DNA of 64,000 nt, from assembly GCA_041821265.1 (NCBI GenBank), contig JBGUEQ010000019.1, forward strand, positions 14,158-78,157, written 5' to 3'. Below the pieces are notes generated by a model that was given only the letters and a program-made list of their open reading frames with translations, did no database searches and was not told where the DNA came from. The position numbers were made by a program, and so were the translations under genes. Within the stretch, counting starts at the first letter, position 1. The number at the start of each line of letters is the position of its first letter. This DNA is from Lachnotalea sp041821265 (lineage in GTDB: Bacteria; Bacillota; Clostridia; Lachnospirales; Lachnospiraceae). Of the stretch, positions 25,026-33,765 are shown piece by piece.

Positions 25026-25200
25026 ATAATGTAGTAAGCCCTTCAACGAGAAACTACATATCTAAAAAATATGCAATCGAACTTTTTTACATTAGCTTCT
25101 CGTAGGTATTATAGGGTGAAATACATTGAATACAATACTATTTATGTCGATTGCTTTAGATAGATTAAAGGACGTTTCGTAAGAAATGTCCTTTATATTT
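25026..25200 (+). ncRNA. Candidate structured non-coding RNA of about 175 nt
   Basis: It lies between a good promoter and an intrinsic terminator and has no ORF. Pairings seen: ATGTAGT/ACTACAT (25029-25035 with 25053-25059), enclosing a 17-nt loop with CCCT and ACGAGAA. ACGAGAA (25046-25052) is complementary to TTCTCGT (25097-25103), and CCCT (25039-25042) to AGGG (25113-25116), which lies in the loop of GTATT/AATAC (25106-25110 with 25120-25124). A long stem TATCTAAA...GCAATCGA (25059-25080) pairs with TCGATTGCTTTAGATA (25147-25162). The loop contacts cross that stem, implying a pseudoknot. I recognise no known family. Confidence 0.5.
25166..25200 (+). terminator. Intrinsic terminator
   Basis: TAAAGGACGTTTC (25166-25178) pairs with GAAATGTCCTTTA (25183-25195, one G-T pair), followed by TATTTT. 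Confidence 0.8.
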
Positions 25201-25300
25201 TGTAGACGATAAATTATTTTCGTATTATACTAAAACTATAAAATATCAATGATCTATAAGAATCAAGGATTAAGTGTTGGTGTTGGAGTTGGAGAAGCGA

Positions 25301-25555
25301 ATGAATTATACATATATTGTAAAGTGTAGTGATAATACACTTTATACTGGGTGGACAAACAATCTTGAAAAGAGAATAGAGGCTCATAATAGCAAAAAAG
25401 GAGCAAAATACACGAAGTCTAGAATTCCTGTTGTATTAGAATATTATGAAACATTTGAAAGTAAAGAAGAAGCAATGAGGCGAGAATACATGATAAAAAG
25501 ATGGCCCCGAAAGAAAAAAGAGGAGTTAATAAGTTCAAAAAAACGAATTAGTTAA
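25301..25555 (+). CDS. GIY-YIG nuclease superfamily protein (UPF0213/YhbQ-like)
   Basis: An 84-residue single-domain protein with the compact GIY-YIG core: YTYIVKCSDNTLYTGWTNN at 3-21 (YIV and YTG replacing GIY and YIG), then Arg28-equivalent EKRIEAHN, GAKYTKSR and a Glu-rich helix EAMRREYMIKRW. YhbQ-type members have reported nuclease activity, but the cellular role is not settled. The start is ATG 25301 with GGAG 6 nt upstream. The in-frame GTG at 25274 lacks a Shine-Dalgarno. It is a lone gene, convergent with hemolysin III. Confidence 0.88.
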   Translation: MNYTYIVKCSDNTLYTGWTNNLEKRIEAHNSKKGAKYTKSRIPVVLEYYETFESKEEAMRREYMIKRWPRKKKEELISSKKRIS

Positions 25556-25584
25556 TCAATTAAGACTAATCTAACTCGTTTTAG
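25540..25584. terminator. Bidirectional terminator
   Basis: AAAACGAATTAG (25540-25551) pairs with CTAACTCGTTTT (25571-25582) with one mismatch, between convergent genes. It overlaps the end of the GIY-YIG gene. Confidence 0.7.
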
Positions 25585-25591
25585 CTTACTA

Positions 25592-26260
25592 TTATAATCC
25601 AACTGGCATACCGGCAACAAAGTAGTACATTAATATAAAATGACAAATACTACCGCCCAGAACAAAGAGATGAAATATTTCGTGTGAACCAAAATTGGAA
25701 TGGTTTTTATTGAAAATAGGAAGCTTTAAAGCATAGATAATTCCACCTACGGTATAAATTAACCCACCAGCTAAAAGCCATCCAAATGCAGCAGCGGAGA
25801 GAGCGTTAATCAGTGGTGTAAATGCTAATACACATACCCAGCCCATTGCAATGTACAAAATAGAAGAAAACCATTTCGGACAAGTAATCCAACAAGCTTT
25901 AATAATAATTCCGATGAGCGCGATTCCCCATACTAAGAAAAATAGTGTTTTACCAGTTCTGCCACCTAGTACAATTAAGCAAATTGGTGTGTAGGAACCT
26001 GCAATTAATACAAAAATCATAATATGGTCAAGCTTTCGTAAGATTCGATTTTTTTTCTCGGATAGATTAAACGAATGGTAAGTTGTACTTGCACCATATA
26101 ATAGAATCATACTTACTATAAAAATAGCCAATGAAATGATGTGAATCCTATCGGGCTCATTTGCTGCTTTAATAAGCAGCGGGGTTGCCGCGAATAAAGC
26201 CATTAACATTCCTATAAAATGTGTGATTGCACTTCCTGGGTCTTTGGGTCTGAATTTCAT
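25592..26260 (-). CDS. trhA: Hemolysin III family (TrhA/YqfA, PAQR-like) membrane protein
   Basis: A 222-residue protein with seven predicted transmembrane helices beginning right after an N-terminal RPKDPGSAITHFIGMLMALF. The family's conserved polar residues are present: SAITH near the start, TTYHSFNLS, the KLDHIMIF Asp/His pair, and C-terminal HEIFHLFVLGGSICHF. PAQR-type proteins are thought to be membrane-homeostasis factors or hydrolases; the name hemolysin III is historical. It is convergent with the GIY-YIG gene and divergent from nfeD. Its upstream region contains a 24-bp near-palindrome that could be an operator. Confidence 0.9.
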   Translation of the reverse strand: MKFRPKDPGSAITHFIGMLMALFAATPLLIKAANEPDRIHIISLAIFIVSMILLYGASTTYHSFNLSEKKNRILRKLDHIMIFVLIAGSYTPICLIVLGGRTGKTLFFLVWGIALIGIIIKACWITCPKWFSSILYIAMGWVCVLAFTPLINALSAAAFGWLLAGGLIYTVGGIIYALKLPIFNKNHSNFGSHEIFHLFVLGGSICHFILMYYFVAGMPVGL

Positions 26261-26353
26261 AATTAACTCCTTTCAAATGAGTGGCTAGTTCAAAGCGATT
26301 CGCCCTGCAGGGCTTCTTGTGTAACAATGACAACATGTAGTTATTAATACTAT

Positions 26354-26377
26354 GTGTAGTATATACATATACTACAC
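26354..26377. promoter_or_regulatory. 24-bp near-perfect palindrome between divergent trhA and nfeD
   Basis: GTGTAGTATAT (26354-26364) and ATATACTACAC (26367-26377) around a central AC. The symmetric arms and position suggest an operator for a dimeric repressor serving one or both divergent genes. No T-tract follows. Confidence 0.45.
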
Positions 26378-26522
26378 CATAATATGTATTAAATCAATTA
26401 AAAAAAACTTACATTTACATTAAATGGTACTAATAGACCTTGTTATATCGTATTATTTATAGTAACATAAGATAGAACACAATTTTGAAAAATCATGCAA
26501 TTGCAGAAAAGGGGGACTTAAT

Positions 26523-26966
26523 GTGTACGAAATGTATTGGTTAATTCTTTTTATAGTATTGCTAGTAATAGAAATAGCAACCTTGGGCTTAACAACAATT
26601 TGGTTTGCCGGTGGAGCGATTGTAGCATTTGTAGCATGTGTTTTTGGAGCTCCAGTAGGGATTCAGTTAGTGCTATTTTTCTTAGTGTCATTGTTTTTGC
26701 TAGTTGTCACAAGACCAATTGCAGTGAAATATCTGAATAAGAATAGAACAAAGACTAATGCAGAAAGTCTTATTGGTGAAACAGGTGTTGTATCATATGA
26801 TATTAATAATTTGAAAAGTCAAGGCAGTGTTATGATTCATGGTCAGGAGTGGACAGCAAGAACAACAAATGAAGAAGAAACAATAACCAAAGACCACTTA
26901 GTAATTATTAAGGCAATCAGCGGAGTCAAACTTATTGTAGAAGAAAAAATGGAGGAAATAAAATAA
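26523..26966 (+). CDS. NfeD-like membrane protein
   Basis: A 147-residue protein with two or three transmembrane segments (about 5-25, 28-48 and 52-72) and a C-terminal OB-fold (about 85-147: SLIGETGVVSYDINNLKSQG, GQEWTARTTNEEETITKDHL). NfeD proteins work with SPFH partners in membrane microdomains, and the next gene is an SPFH protein whose ATG overlaps this stop (TAATG). The start is GTG 26523 after a GGGGG Shine-Dalgarno; ATG 26521 is out of frame and terminates after seven codons. Role: membrane organisation or stress, by family. Confidence 0.88.
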   Translation: MYEMYWLILFIVLLVIEIATLGLTTIWFAGGAIVAFVACVFGAPVGIQLVLFFLVSLFLLVVTRPIAVKYLNKNRTKTNAESLIGETGVVSYDINNLKSQGSVMIHGQEWTARTTNEEETITKDHLVIIKAISGVKLIVEEKMEEIK

Positions 26967-27886
26967 TGCAAATTTTCGTATTAGTACTAATCGTTATCGT
27001 TTTATTAATATTAGCATCATGTATTAAAATCGTTCCACAGGCACAGGCACTTATTCTTGAGAGGTTAGGCGGGTATCAAGATACTTGGGGCGTAGGGTTA
27101 CATATAAGAGTACCTTTTATTGACCGAGTTGCTAAGAAAGTAAATTTAAAAGAACAAGTTGTAGACTTTGCACCACAACCAGTTATTACCAAAGATAATG
27201 TAACAATGAGAATCGATACAGTAGTATTTTATCAGATTACAGATCCTAAATTATTTGCATATGGTGTTGAGAATCCACTCATGGCAATTGAGAATCTTAC
27301 AGCTACTTCGTTAAGAAATATCATTGGTGATTTGGAACTTGATCAAACACTTACATCAAGAGAATTAATTAATACGAAGATGAGAGTAACACTAGATGTT
27401 GCGACTGATCCATGGGGAATTAAAGTGAATCGAGTTGAACTTAAGAATATTATTCCACCAGCAGCAATTCAGGATGCGATGGAGAAACAGATGAAGGCAG
27501 AACGTGAGAGAAGAGAATCAATCCTTAGAGCTGAAGGCGAGAAGCGATCAACTATTTTAGTGGCAGAAGGTAAGAAAGAATCTGTAATATTAGATGCTGA
27601 GGCAGAGAAACAGTCCGTTATTCTTAGAGCAGAAGCAAAGAAAGAAGCTACTATTCGAGAAGCTGAAGGTGAAGCATTAGCAATTGCTAAGATTCAACAG
27701 GCTAAGGCAGATGGTCTTCGTTTCTTGAAAGCTGCGAATGCAGATGATGCCGTATTACAGTTGAAGAGTTTAGAGGCTTTTGAGAAGGCAGCAGATGGCA
27801 AAGCGACTAAGATTATTGTTCCATCAAACATTCAAGGAATGGCAGGAATGATTAAAGCAATAACAGAGGTTGCTCAAGACAATTAG
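26966..27886 (+). CDS. SPFH/band-7 protein (stomatin/QmcA-like)
   Basis: A 306-residue protein with one N-terminal transmembrane helix (about 3-20), the SPFH domain (about 22-190: VPQAQALILERLGGYQDTWG, VNLKEQVVDFAPQPVITKDN, NIIGDLELDQTLTSRE) and a long Glu/Ala/Lys coiled-coil (about 175-265) with repeated AEAEKQSVILRAEAKKEA. It forms membrane oligomers with NfeD and often influences FtsH-type proteolysis. It overlaps the nfeD stop by one base, giving translational coupling. A hairpin follows the stop. Confidence 0.92.
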   Translation: MQIFVLVLIVIVLLILASCIKIVPQAQALILERLGGYQDTWGVGLHIRVPFIDRVAKKVNLKEQVVDFAPQPVITKDNVTMRIDTVVFYQITDPKLFAYGVENPLMAIENLTATSLRNIIGDLELDQTLTSRELINTKMRVTLDVATDPWGIKVNRVELKNIIPPAAIQDAMEKQMKAERERRESILRAEGEKRSTILVAEGKKESVILDAEAEKQSVILRAEAKKEATIREAEGEALAIAKIQQAKADGLRFLKAANADDAVLQLKSLEAFEKAADGKATKIIVPSNIQGMAGMIKAITEVAQDN

Positions 27887-27949
27887 TTTAATGAGAGAAT
27901 GTCAGAGATGAAATAACAATAAATGTTGTAAACTAGCATTCATTGTTTG

Positions 27950-27990
27950 ACAGCGGTAGAGGATTTTATAATCCCTGCCGCTGTTTGTGT
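27950..27990 (+). terminator. Terminator of nfeD-SPFH operon
   Basis: ACAGCGGTAGAGGATT (27950-27965) pairs with AATCCCTGCCGCTGT (27970-27984) with one mismatch, then TTTGTG. Confidence 0.65.
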
Positions 27991-28035
27991 ATCTATTTAG
28001 CGCCTAATTGCGTTTGGGTAAAGGAGATAATCTGT

Positions 28036-29196
28036 ATGAATCCTATAATTGATATATCAAAAGAATATGGAATTGTATTAGAAGGTGGTGGAGCAAAGGG
28101 AGCATATCAAATTGGAGCGTGGAAAGCTCTGATAGAAGCAGGAATTAAGATAAGTGCAGTGGCAGGAACTTCGGTTGGAGCGTTAAATGCGGCTATGATT
28201 TGTATGGGAGATTTAAAAAAAGCTGAAAATTTATGGGAAAACATTGCATACTCGAAGGTAATGGATGTGGATGATAATATAATGGCACATGTGTTTCAAG
28301 GAAAGCTGGAAATATCAGAAGCAATAAAACGTTCAATGAAAATGCTTGTTGATGGTGGTGCTGATATTACTCCTTTAAAAAACTTAATTGCAGAATATAT
28401 TGATGAACCATTTATTCGAAATGGAGACATTAATTTTTATTTGTTGACCTACTCCATTTCGGATATGAAAGAGCTTGATATAGATATGAAAGAAGTGGAC
28501 GAAGGGATGATGGGTGATTTGCTTTTAGCGAGTGCTTATTTACCTGTATTTAAAAATGAAAAATTACACGGAAAGACTTATATGGATGGTGGAATGTTTA
28601 ATAACGTACCACTAGAATCACTAATTAAAAGAAACTATAAAGACATTATTATGATTCGTATTTTTGGTATAGGAAGAGAAAAACGAGTTAAAATACCAGA
28701 AGATGTAACGATACTATCGGTGGAACCTAGAGTTTATCTGGGGAATATATTGGAATTTGACTGTAAGAAAAGTAAAAGAAATCTAAAAATAGGCTATTAT
28801 GACACGATGCGCCTAATCTATGGACTCAAGGGGAAAATTTATTATATTGAAGAAAATCACGAAGAGTGTTATTATTTAAATCAGCTGACTCATATTTCAG
28901 AAGAGGTTAAAGTTAAACTGTGTGAACACTACAAAGTGGATACCAAAAAGGATATGCTTACTAGAAATTGTGTTGAGTTTGTTTTTGGGGAAATTGCATC
29001 AGAACTTAAATTAAGAAAAGAATGGACTTATTGTGAATTATATATAAGCATGCTTGAAGCAACAGCGAAGATTGTGAGAGTACAAAAATACAAAATATAT
29101 AAGGTGGAAGAACTGAGGGAAAATGTTTTAAATAAAGTTAAAAATAGAAACGACGAATTAAAAGAATTACCTGCTTTTGTACAGGTAATTCTGTAA
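28036..29196 (+). CDS. Patatin-like phospholipase/esterase
   Basis: A 386-residue cytoplasmic protein. The patatin oxyanion loop GGGAKGAYQIG (about 17-27), nucleophile elbow GTSVG (S46) and the catalytic Asp in DGGMFNN (D184) complete the Ser-Asp dyad. The region after about 290 is helical and lineage-specific. The start is ATG 28036, with AAAGGAGAT 8 nt upstream; the longer in-frame reading runs back into the preceding terminator. The extreme 3' end contains a perfect 11-bp inverted repeat (29163-29173 with 29182-29192) overlapping the stop region, possibly an mRNA stability or attenuation element. argF follows after 29 nt. Confidence 0.88.
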   Translation: MNPIIDISKEYGIVLEGGGAKGAYQIGAWKALIEAGIKISAVAGTSVGALNAAMICMGDLKKAENLWENIAYSKVMDVDDNIMAHVFQGKLEISEAIKRSMKMLVDGGADITPLKNLIAEYIDEPFIRNGDINFYLLTYSISDMKELDIDMKEVDEGMMGDLLLASAYLPVFKNEKLHGKTYMDGGMFNNVPLESLIKRNYKDIIMIRIFGIGREKRVKIPEDVTILSVEPRVYLGNILEFDCKKSKRNLKIGYYDTMRLIYGLKGKIYYIEENHEECYYLNQLTHISEEVKVKLCEHYKVDTKKDMLTRNCVEFVFGEIASELKLRKEWTYCELYISMLEATAKIVRVQKYKIYKVEELRENVLNKVKNRNDELKELPAFVQVIL

Positions 29197-29225
29197 ACTT
29201 AAGGTTAGACAAGATGGAGGAAAAG

Positions 29226-30215
29226 ATGAATTTAAAGGGACGTAATTTTTTAACACTGAAAGATTTTACAACAGAGGAAATTGAATATTTATTAGACCTT
29301 TCTGCAAAGCTAAAAGAAAAGAAAATAAAAGGAATATTACCAAAGCAGTTTCCTGGGAAAAATGTAGCATTGATTTTTGAAAAGACGAGCACTCGTACTA
29401 GATGTGCTTTTGAAGTGGCAGCACATGATTTAGGATTAGGAACGACTTATTTAGATCCAACTGGTTCACAAATTGGAAAAAAGGAAAGTATTGCAGATAC
29501 AGCAAGAGTTTTAGGCAGAATGTTTGAAGGAATTGAATATAGAGGTTATGGTCAGGAAATAGTAGAAGAACTTGCTCTATATGCAGGCGTACCAGTATGG
29601 AATGGTCTTACGAATGAGTATCATCCAACTCAGATGCTTGCAGATCTTCTTACTATCAAAGAGCATTTAGGTAAACTAGAAGGTGTTAAATTTGTTTATA
29701 TGGGTGATGCACGTTATAATATGGGAAATTCACTTATGATTGCATGCGCAAAAATGGGAATGAATTTTGTTGCATGTGCACCAAAAGAATACTTTCCAAA
29801 TCAAGAACTTGTAGCTGAGTGTGAGGAAGTTGCGAAGGTTACAGGAGCAAGTATAATGCTAACCGAAAATGTTTTAGAGGGAACGAAAGATGCTGATGTC
29901 ATATATACGGACGTATGGGTGTCTATGGGTGAACCAACGCAAGTGTGGGAAAGTAGAATTAAAGAACTATTACCATATCAAGTTAACAAACAGGTAATGG
30001 ACAATGCAAAATTAGATGTGATATTTATGCACTGTCTTCCAGCTTCCCATGATTTAAAAACTAAAATTGGTAAAGAAATGGAAGAAAAATTTGGTATTAC
30101 AGAGATGGAAGTGACGGATGAAGTATTTGAATCCTATGCATCGGTCGTATTTGATGAGGCGGAAAATCGTATGCATACGATTAAAGCTGTGATGTTGGCT
30201 ACGCTAGGAGAATAA
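29226..30215 (+). CDS. argF: Ornithine carbamoyltransferase
   Basis: A 329-residue enzyme converting ornithine and carbamoyl phosphate to citrulline in arginine synthesis (or in the deiminase route in reverse). Carbamoyl phosphate loop STRTR is at 55-59, NEYHPTQMLADLLT at about 124-137, and the ornithine-binding HCLPA motif near 270. The start is ATG 29226. The ATG at 29214 lies within the GGAGG Shine-Dalgarno. No other arg genes or arcA/arcC are adjacent, so the direction cannot be settled from context. It is preceded closely by the patatin gene. Confidence 0.93.
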   Translation: MNLKGRNFLTLKDFTTEEIEYLLDLSAKLKEKKIKGILPKQFPGKNVALIFEKTSTRTRCAFEVAAHDLGLGTTYLDPTGSQIGKKESIADTARVLGRMFEGIEYRGYGQEIVEELALYAGVPVWNGLTNEYHPTQMLADLLTIKEHLGKLEGVKFVYMGDARYNMGNSLMIACAKMGMNFVACAPKEYFPNQELVAECEEVAKVTGASIMLTENVLEGTKDADVIYTDVWVSMGEPTQVWESRIKELLPYQVNKQVMDNAKLDVIFMHCLPASHDLKTKIGKEMEEKFGITEMEVTDEVFESYASVVFDEAENRMHTIKAVMLATLGE

Positions 30216-30281
30216 AATCAGGTGTGAAAAGTTAATTTCACATTCAATGGTAAGTATACGAAACCCACGAATGGAGTTATT

Positions 30282-30554
30282 ATGAAATTTAAAGTGAAAG
30301 ATAAATATTTTGTGATAGATATTATTAATGTTGTACTATGTATCATAATGTTAATAGTGTCAATGATTGTAATACTTGATTTACAAAATAAAGTGTGGTT
30401 GTTTCCATGTGTCATTATGCTTGGAGCAATCATTAATATTCTAGCGGGGTTTAAGAGTATGAAGCAAAATAAAAAAGGGAAACTGGCATTGTTTGGTGGT
30501 ATCATACTCTTTATTATAGCGTTAATGATTTTTTTTGGATTTGGAGGTTTTTGA
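30282..30554 (+). CDS. Small integral membrane protein
   Basis: A 90-residue protein with three hydrophobic segments (about 11-31, 36-53 and 67-87) joined by short basic loops such as KSMKQNKKGK. ATG is preceded by GGAG. The last codons contain the Shine-Dalgarno of birA, and the two genes are separated by 1 nt, so they are translationally coupled. I do not recognise the family. Linkage to birA seems a feature of related genomes, but no function follows from it. Confidence 0.75.
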   Translation: MKFKVKDKYFVIDIINVVLCIIMLIVSMIVILDLQNKVWLFPCVIMLGAIINILAGFKSMKQNKKGKLALFGGIILFIIALMIFFGFGGF

Positions 30555-30555
30555 T

Positions 30556-31536
30556 TTGAAAATCAAGATATTAACATTATTAAAAGAATCGGATTCCTAC
30601 ATATCGGGACAAGAATTGTGTGATAAATTTGGAGTTTCAAGAACTGCGATATGGAAAGTAATCAATCAGCTGAAGGAAGAAGGCTATATTATTGAAGCCG
30701 TACAAAATCGTGGCTATCATTTGGTGGAATATCCTGATTTGATTACGTATAATGAATTGAAATCAGTCTTGACGACGAAATGGATTGGTCAGGAATTGCA
30801 TTGCTTTGATACGGTTGATTCGACAAACACGAGAGCCAAACAGTTAGCTGATGAGGGCGCTTCACATGGCGCTTTAGTCGTAGCAAATATGCAGTCAGGT
30901 GGAAAAGGCAGAAGAGGTAGAAAGTGGGAATCTCCCGCAAGTACAGGAATATGGATGACTCTTATTTTGAAGCCAAAGATGAATCCATCGGACGCATCAA
31001 TGTTAACACTAGTTATGGCACTTGCTGTATCAAAAGCCTGTAATGAAATAACAAAATCAAATTGTTTTATCAAATGGCCAAATGACATTGTATTAAACAA
31101 CAAAAAGATATGTGGGATACTTACTGAAATGAGTGCAGAAATGGATTATATTAATCATATTGTAATCGGAGTAGGCATCAATGCAAATACAGATACATTT
31201 CCAGAAGAACTGCTAGAGAAGGCAACTTCTATCAAAATTGAGAATAACGAAAAGATAGTGAGGGCACAACTCATTAATCGTATTATGCTACATTATGAAG
31301 AGGAATATAAATTATTTGTTGAAAACAAAGACCTAACCAAGCAGATTGATACCTATAATGATTTACTTATTAATAGAAATAAGGAAGTTGTTGTTTTAGA
31401 ACCCTCCAACGACTATTCAGGCATTGCTCGAGGCATCAACGGTAAGGGAGAACTTCTAGTTGAGAAAATGGATGGAGAGTTAGTTCGTGTATTTGCTGGT
31501 GAAGTATCTGTTAGAGGAATATATGGTTATGTGTAA
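30556..31536 (+). CDS. birA: Bifunctional biotin operon repressor / biotin-protein ligase
   Basis: A 326-residue protein. N-terminal winged helix (about 1-65: YISGQELCDKFGVSRTAIWK) followed by the ligase domain with the biotinyl-AMP loop GGKGRRGRKW (about 123-132), FIKWPNDIVL and KICGILTEM, then an SH3-like C-terminal domain. It activates biotin, attaches it to carboxylase carriers and represses biotin genes when biotinyl-AMP-bound. I chose TTG 30556 with GGAGG 8 nt upstream; the in-frame TTG at 30535 lies inside the previous gene before the Shine-Dalgarno. Confidence 0.93.
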   Translation: MKIKILTLLKESDSYISGQELCDKFGVSRTAIWKVINQLKEEGYIIEAVQNRGYHLVEYPDLITYNELKSVLTTKWIGQELHCFDTVDSTNTRAKQLADEGASHGALVVANMQSGGKGRRGRKWESPASTGIWMTLILKPKMNPSDASMLTLVMALAVSKACNEITKSNCFIKWPNDIVLNNKKICGILTEMSAEMDYINHIVIGVGINANTDTFPEELLEKATSIKIENNEKIVRAQLINRIMLHYEEEYKLFVENKDLTKQIDTYNDLLINRNKEVVVLEPSNDYSGIARGINGKGELLVEKMDGELVRVFAGEVSVRGIYGYV

Positions 31537-31617
31537 CTGAATCTGAGGTTAAGTTATGCTGGATTAAAGTTGATGATTTGTAACATAGGATTTTTGATAA
31601 AAGAGAGGGATTTACTT

Positions 31618-31968
31618 ATGTATCAAGATAAAGTAGTGTTGTGTGGATCGAGTTCTTATGAAAAAATTTTCTATTTGGATGAAAATTTTGAAGCGTTACC
31701 ACAAGGAATTAAAGAGGAACTTAAAATAATGTGTGTGCTTTTTACAGAAGAAGTGGGAGGAATTCTAACGCTTGTGTATGATGATGAAGGAAACCTTAAC
31801 CTAGAAGTTACGGCAGATGAAGAGGATTTGCTTTACGATGAAATTGGAAGTGCACTAAAAATAAAAGAAATTCAACGTACAAAGGCAGAGCTGATGGAAG
31901 CGTTGGAGTTGTTTTACAAGGTTTTTTTCTTAAATGAAGAAATAGAATTAGACACCAAGGGGGAATGA
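31618..31968 (+). CDS. Conserved acidic protein of unknown function between birA and coaX
   Basis: A 116-residue acidic soluble protein starting MYQDKVVLCGSSSYEKIFYL, with alternating strands (IMCVLFTEEVGGILTLVYDD, GNLNLEVTADEED) and a C-terminal helix. It resembles what I remember as DUF6145 in Lachnospiraceae (unverified). ATG 31618 has GAGAGGGA 7 nt upstream; the longer reading from 31570 has no Shine-Dalgarno. coaX starts 5 nt after its stop, so the two share a transcript. Function unknown. Confidence 0.75.
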   Translation: MYQDKVVLCGSSSYEKIFYLDENFEALPQGIKEELKIMCVLFTEEVGGILTLVYDDEGNLNLEVTADEEDLLYDEIGSALKIKEIQRTKAELMEALELFYKVFFLNEEIELDTKGE

Positions 31969-31972
31969 TGGG

Positions 31973-32746
31973 ATGCTTTTAGTAATCGACGTAGGAAATA
32001 CAAATATAACATTAGGTATATTTTCGAAAGAGGAACTAATAGGAACCTTTCGACTTACAACAAAGACACCTAGAACCTCCGATGAATATGGAATAGATAT
32101 ATGTAATTTATTAGAACATAGAAATTTTAAGATTACAGATATTGACGATGTTATCATATCTTCTGTTGTACCAGATATTATGTATTCGTTAAACAGTTCA
32201 ATTATAAAGTATTTTGAAATAAAACCCATTGTGGTAGGGCCTGGAATTAAAACTGGAATTCGTTTGGCTATGGATAATCCCAAAGAAGTAGGTGCAGACC
32301 GAATTGTTGATGCAGTAGGTGCCTATGAATTATATGGTGGACCCGTGATTATCGTTGATTTTGGAACAGCAACAACCTATGATTTGGTGACAAAAGAGGG
32401 TGCTTTTACAGCTGGGGTAACTGCACCGGGTATTAGTACTTCGGCCAAAGCATTATGGCAAGATGCAGCCAAACTTCCTAAGATTGAAATAAAGAAGCCG
32501 GCTACTATTTTGGCAAAAGAAACAATCACGAGTATGCAAGCGGGAATTGTATTTGGATACATCGGACAAACAGAATATATTATTGCCAAAATGATAGAAG
32601 AAAGTGGTATAGAAGATATCAAAGTAGTCGCAACCGGTGGGCTTGGAATTATTATTGCAGAAGAAACAAATTCCATTGATGTGTATGATCCAATGCTTAC
32701 ATTAAAAGGGTTAAAGTGCATCTATAACCGTTATAATAAAAGCTAA
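31973..32746 (+). CDS. coaX: Type III pantothenate kinase
   Basis: A 257-residue ASKHA-fold kinase catalysing the first step of coenzyme A synthesis. Motifs: VIDVGNTNITLG (phosphate 1) at 3-14, PKEVGADRIVDAVGAY (about 104-119), IIVDFGTATTYD (about 124-135) and VVATGGLG near the end. Type III enzymes are not feedback-inhibited by CoA and need a monovalent cation. AGGGGG lies 9 nt upstream. dusB follows after 56 nt with a weaker ribosome binding site, a common neighbour order in Firmicutes. Confidence 0.95.
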   Translation: MLLVIDVGNTNITLGIFSKEELIGTFRLTTKTPRTSDEYGIDICNLLEHRNFKITDIDDVIISSVVPDIMYSLNSSIIKYFEIKPIVVGPGIKTGIRLAMDNPKEVGADRIVDAVGAYELYGGPVIIVDFGTATTYDLVTKEGAFTAGVTAPGISTSAKALWQDAAKLPKIEIKKPATILAKETITSMQAGIVFGYIGQTEYIIAKMIEESGIEDIKVVATGGLGIIIAEETNSIDVYDPMLTLKGLKCIYNRYNKS

Positions 32747-32802
32747 CAGGTAAAAGAGACAAAATTGTAGATAGGAAATATAGAAGCTAATAGGTAAGGA
32801 AT

Positions 32803-33765
32803 ATGAAATTAAAGATAGGAAATATAGAACTGGAAAACAATTTAATACTAGCACCAATGGCGGGAGTAACTGACCTGCCATTTCGATTGTTGTGTAAAAA
32901 GCAGGGAGCGGGGCTGCTATGCATGGAAATGGTGAGTGCCAAGGCTGTTTATTATAAGAACAAGAATACAGCATCTTTAATGGACATTGACGAGAAAGAG
33001 GGGCCTGTTTCGCTTCAGTTATTTGGCGCAGATCCTTATATAATCAGCGAAATTGCTAAGTCGATCGAGGAAAGACCATTTAGTATATTAGATATTAATA
33101 TGGGATGTCCTGTTCCCAAAGTTGTTAACAACAAAGAAGGTTCTGCACTTTTGAAAGAACCTAAGCTTGTAAGGGAAATAGTTACCCAAACAGTAAAGGC
33201 AATTAAGAAGCCAGTTACGGTTAAAATCAGAAAAGGTTTTGATGAAACAAGTGTAAATGCGGTAGAAATTGCTAAAATCATTGAGGATTCTGGAGCTGCC
33301 GCAATAGCAGTGCATGGAAGAACAAGAGAGCAATACTATTCAGGAGTAGCGGACTGGGATATTATTAGACAAGTAAAAGAAAGTGTGTCAATCCCAGTGA
33401 TTGGAAATGGAGATGTAGATTCTCCAGAAATGGCAGCTAAACTAGTAGAAGAAACAAATTGTGATGGAATCATGATTGGAAGAGGCGCCAGGGGAAATCC
33501 TTGGTTATTTGCACAAATAAATGAATATTTGACAACTGGTGAGAAGCTTAATAAACCTAGTATGGAACAAATAAAAGAAACAATCATCGAGCATACAAAA
33601 GCGCAAATTCAATACAAAGGTGAGTTTATTGGAATTAGAGAAATGAGGAAACATTCTGCATGGTATACAGCGGGAGGTCCACATTCGGCAAAGCTGAGAA
33701 GCAAAGTGAATGAAATTGAAACCTTAGAGGAATTAATTTCACTTTTAAATGTGTATATGGTATAA
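32803..33765 (+). CDS. dusB: tRNA-dihydrouridine synthase
   Basis: A 320-residue FMN-dependent TIM-barrel enzyme that reduces uridines in the tRNA D-loop. Seen: N-terminal APMAGVTDLPFRLLCKKQGA, VSLQLFGADP, DINMGCPVPKVVNNKEGSAL with the catalytic Cys, KIRKGFD, AVHGRTREQYYSG and VIGNGDVDSPEMA with the GRGARGNPWLF phosphate loop. It is the standard length. It ends a coaX-dusB unit; a stand-alone promoter for greA follows. Confidence 0.94.
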   Translation: MKLKIGNIELENNLILAPMAGVTDLPFRLLCKKQGAGLLCMEMVSAKAVYYKNKNTASLMDIDEKEGPVSLQLFGADPYIISEIAKSIEERPFSILDINMGCPVPKVVNNKEGSALLKEPKLVREIVTQTVKAIKKPVTVKIRKGFDETSVNAVEIAKIIEDSGAAAIAVHGRTREQYYSGVADWDIIRQVKESVSIPVIGNGDVDSPEMAAKLVEETNCDGIMIGRGARGNPWLFAQINEYLTTGEKLNKPSMEQIKETIIEHTKAQIQYKGEFIGIREMRKHSAWYTAGGPHSAKLRSKVNEIETLEELISLLNVYMV

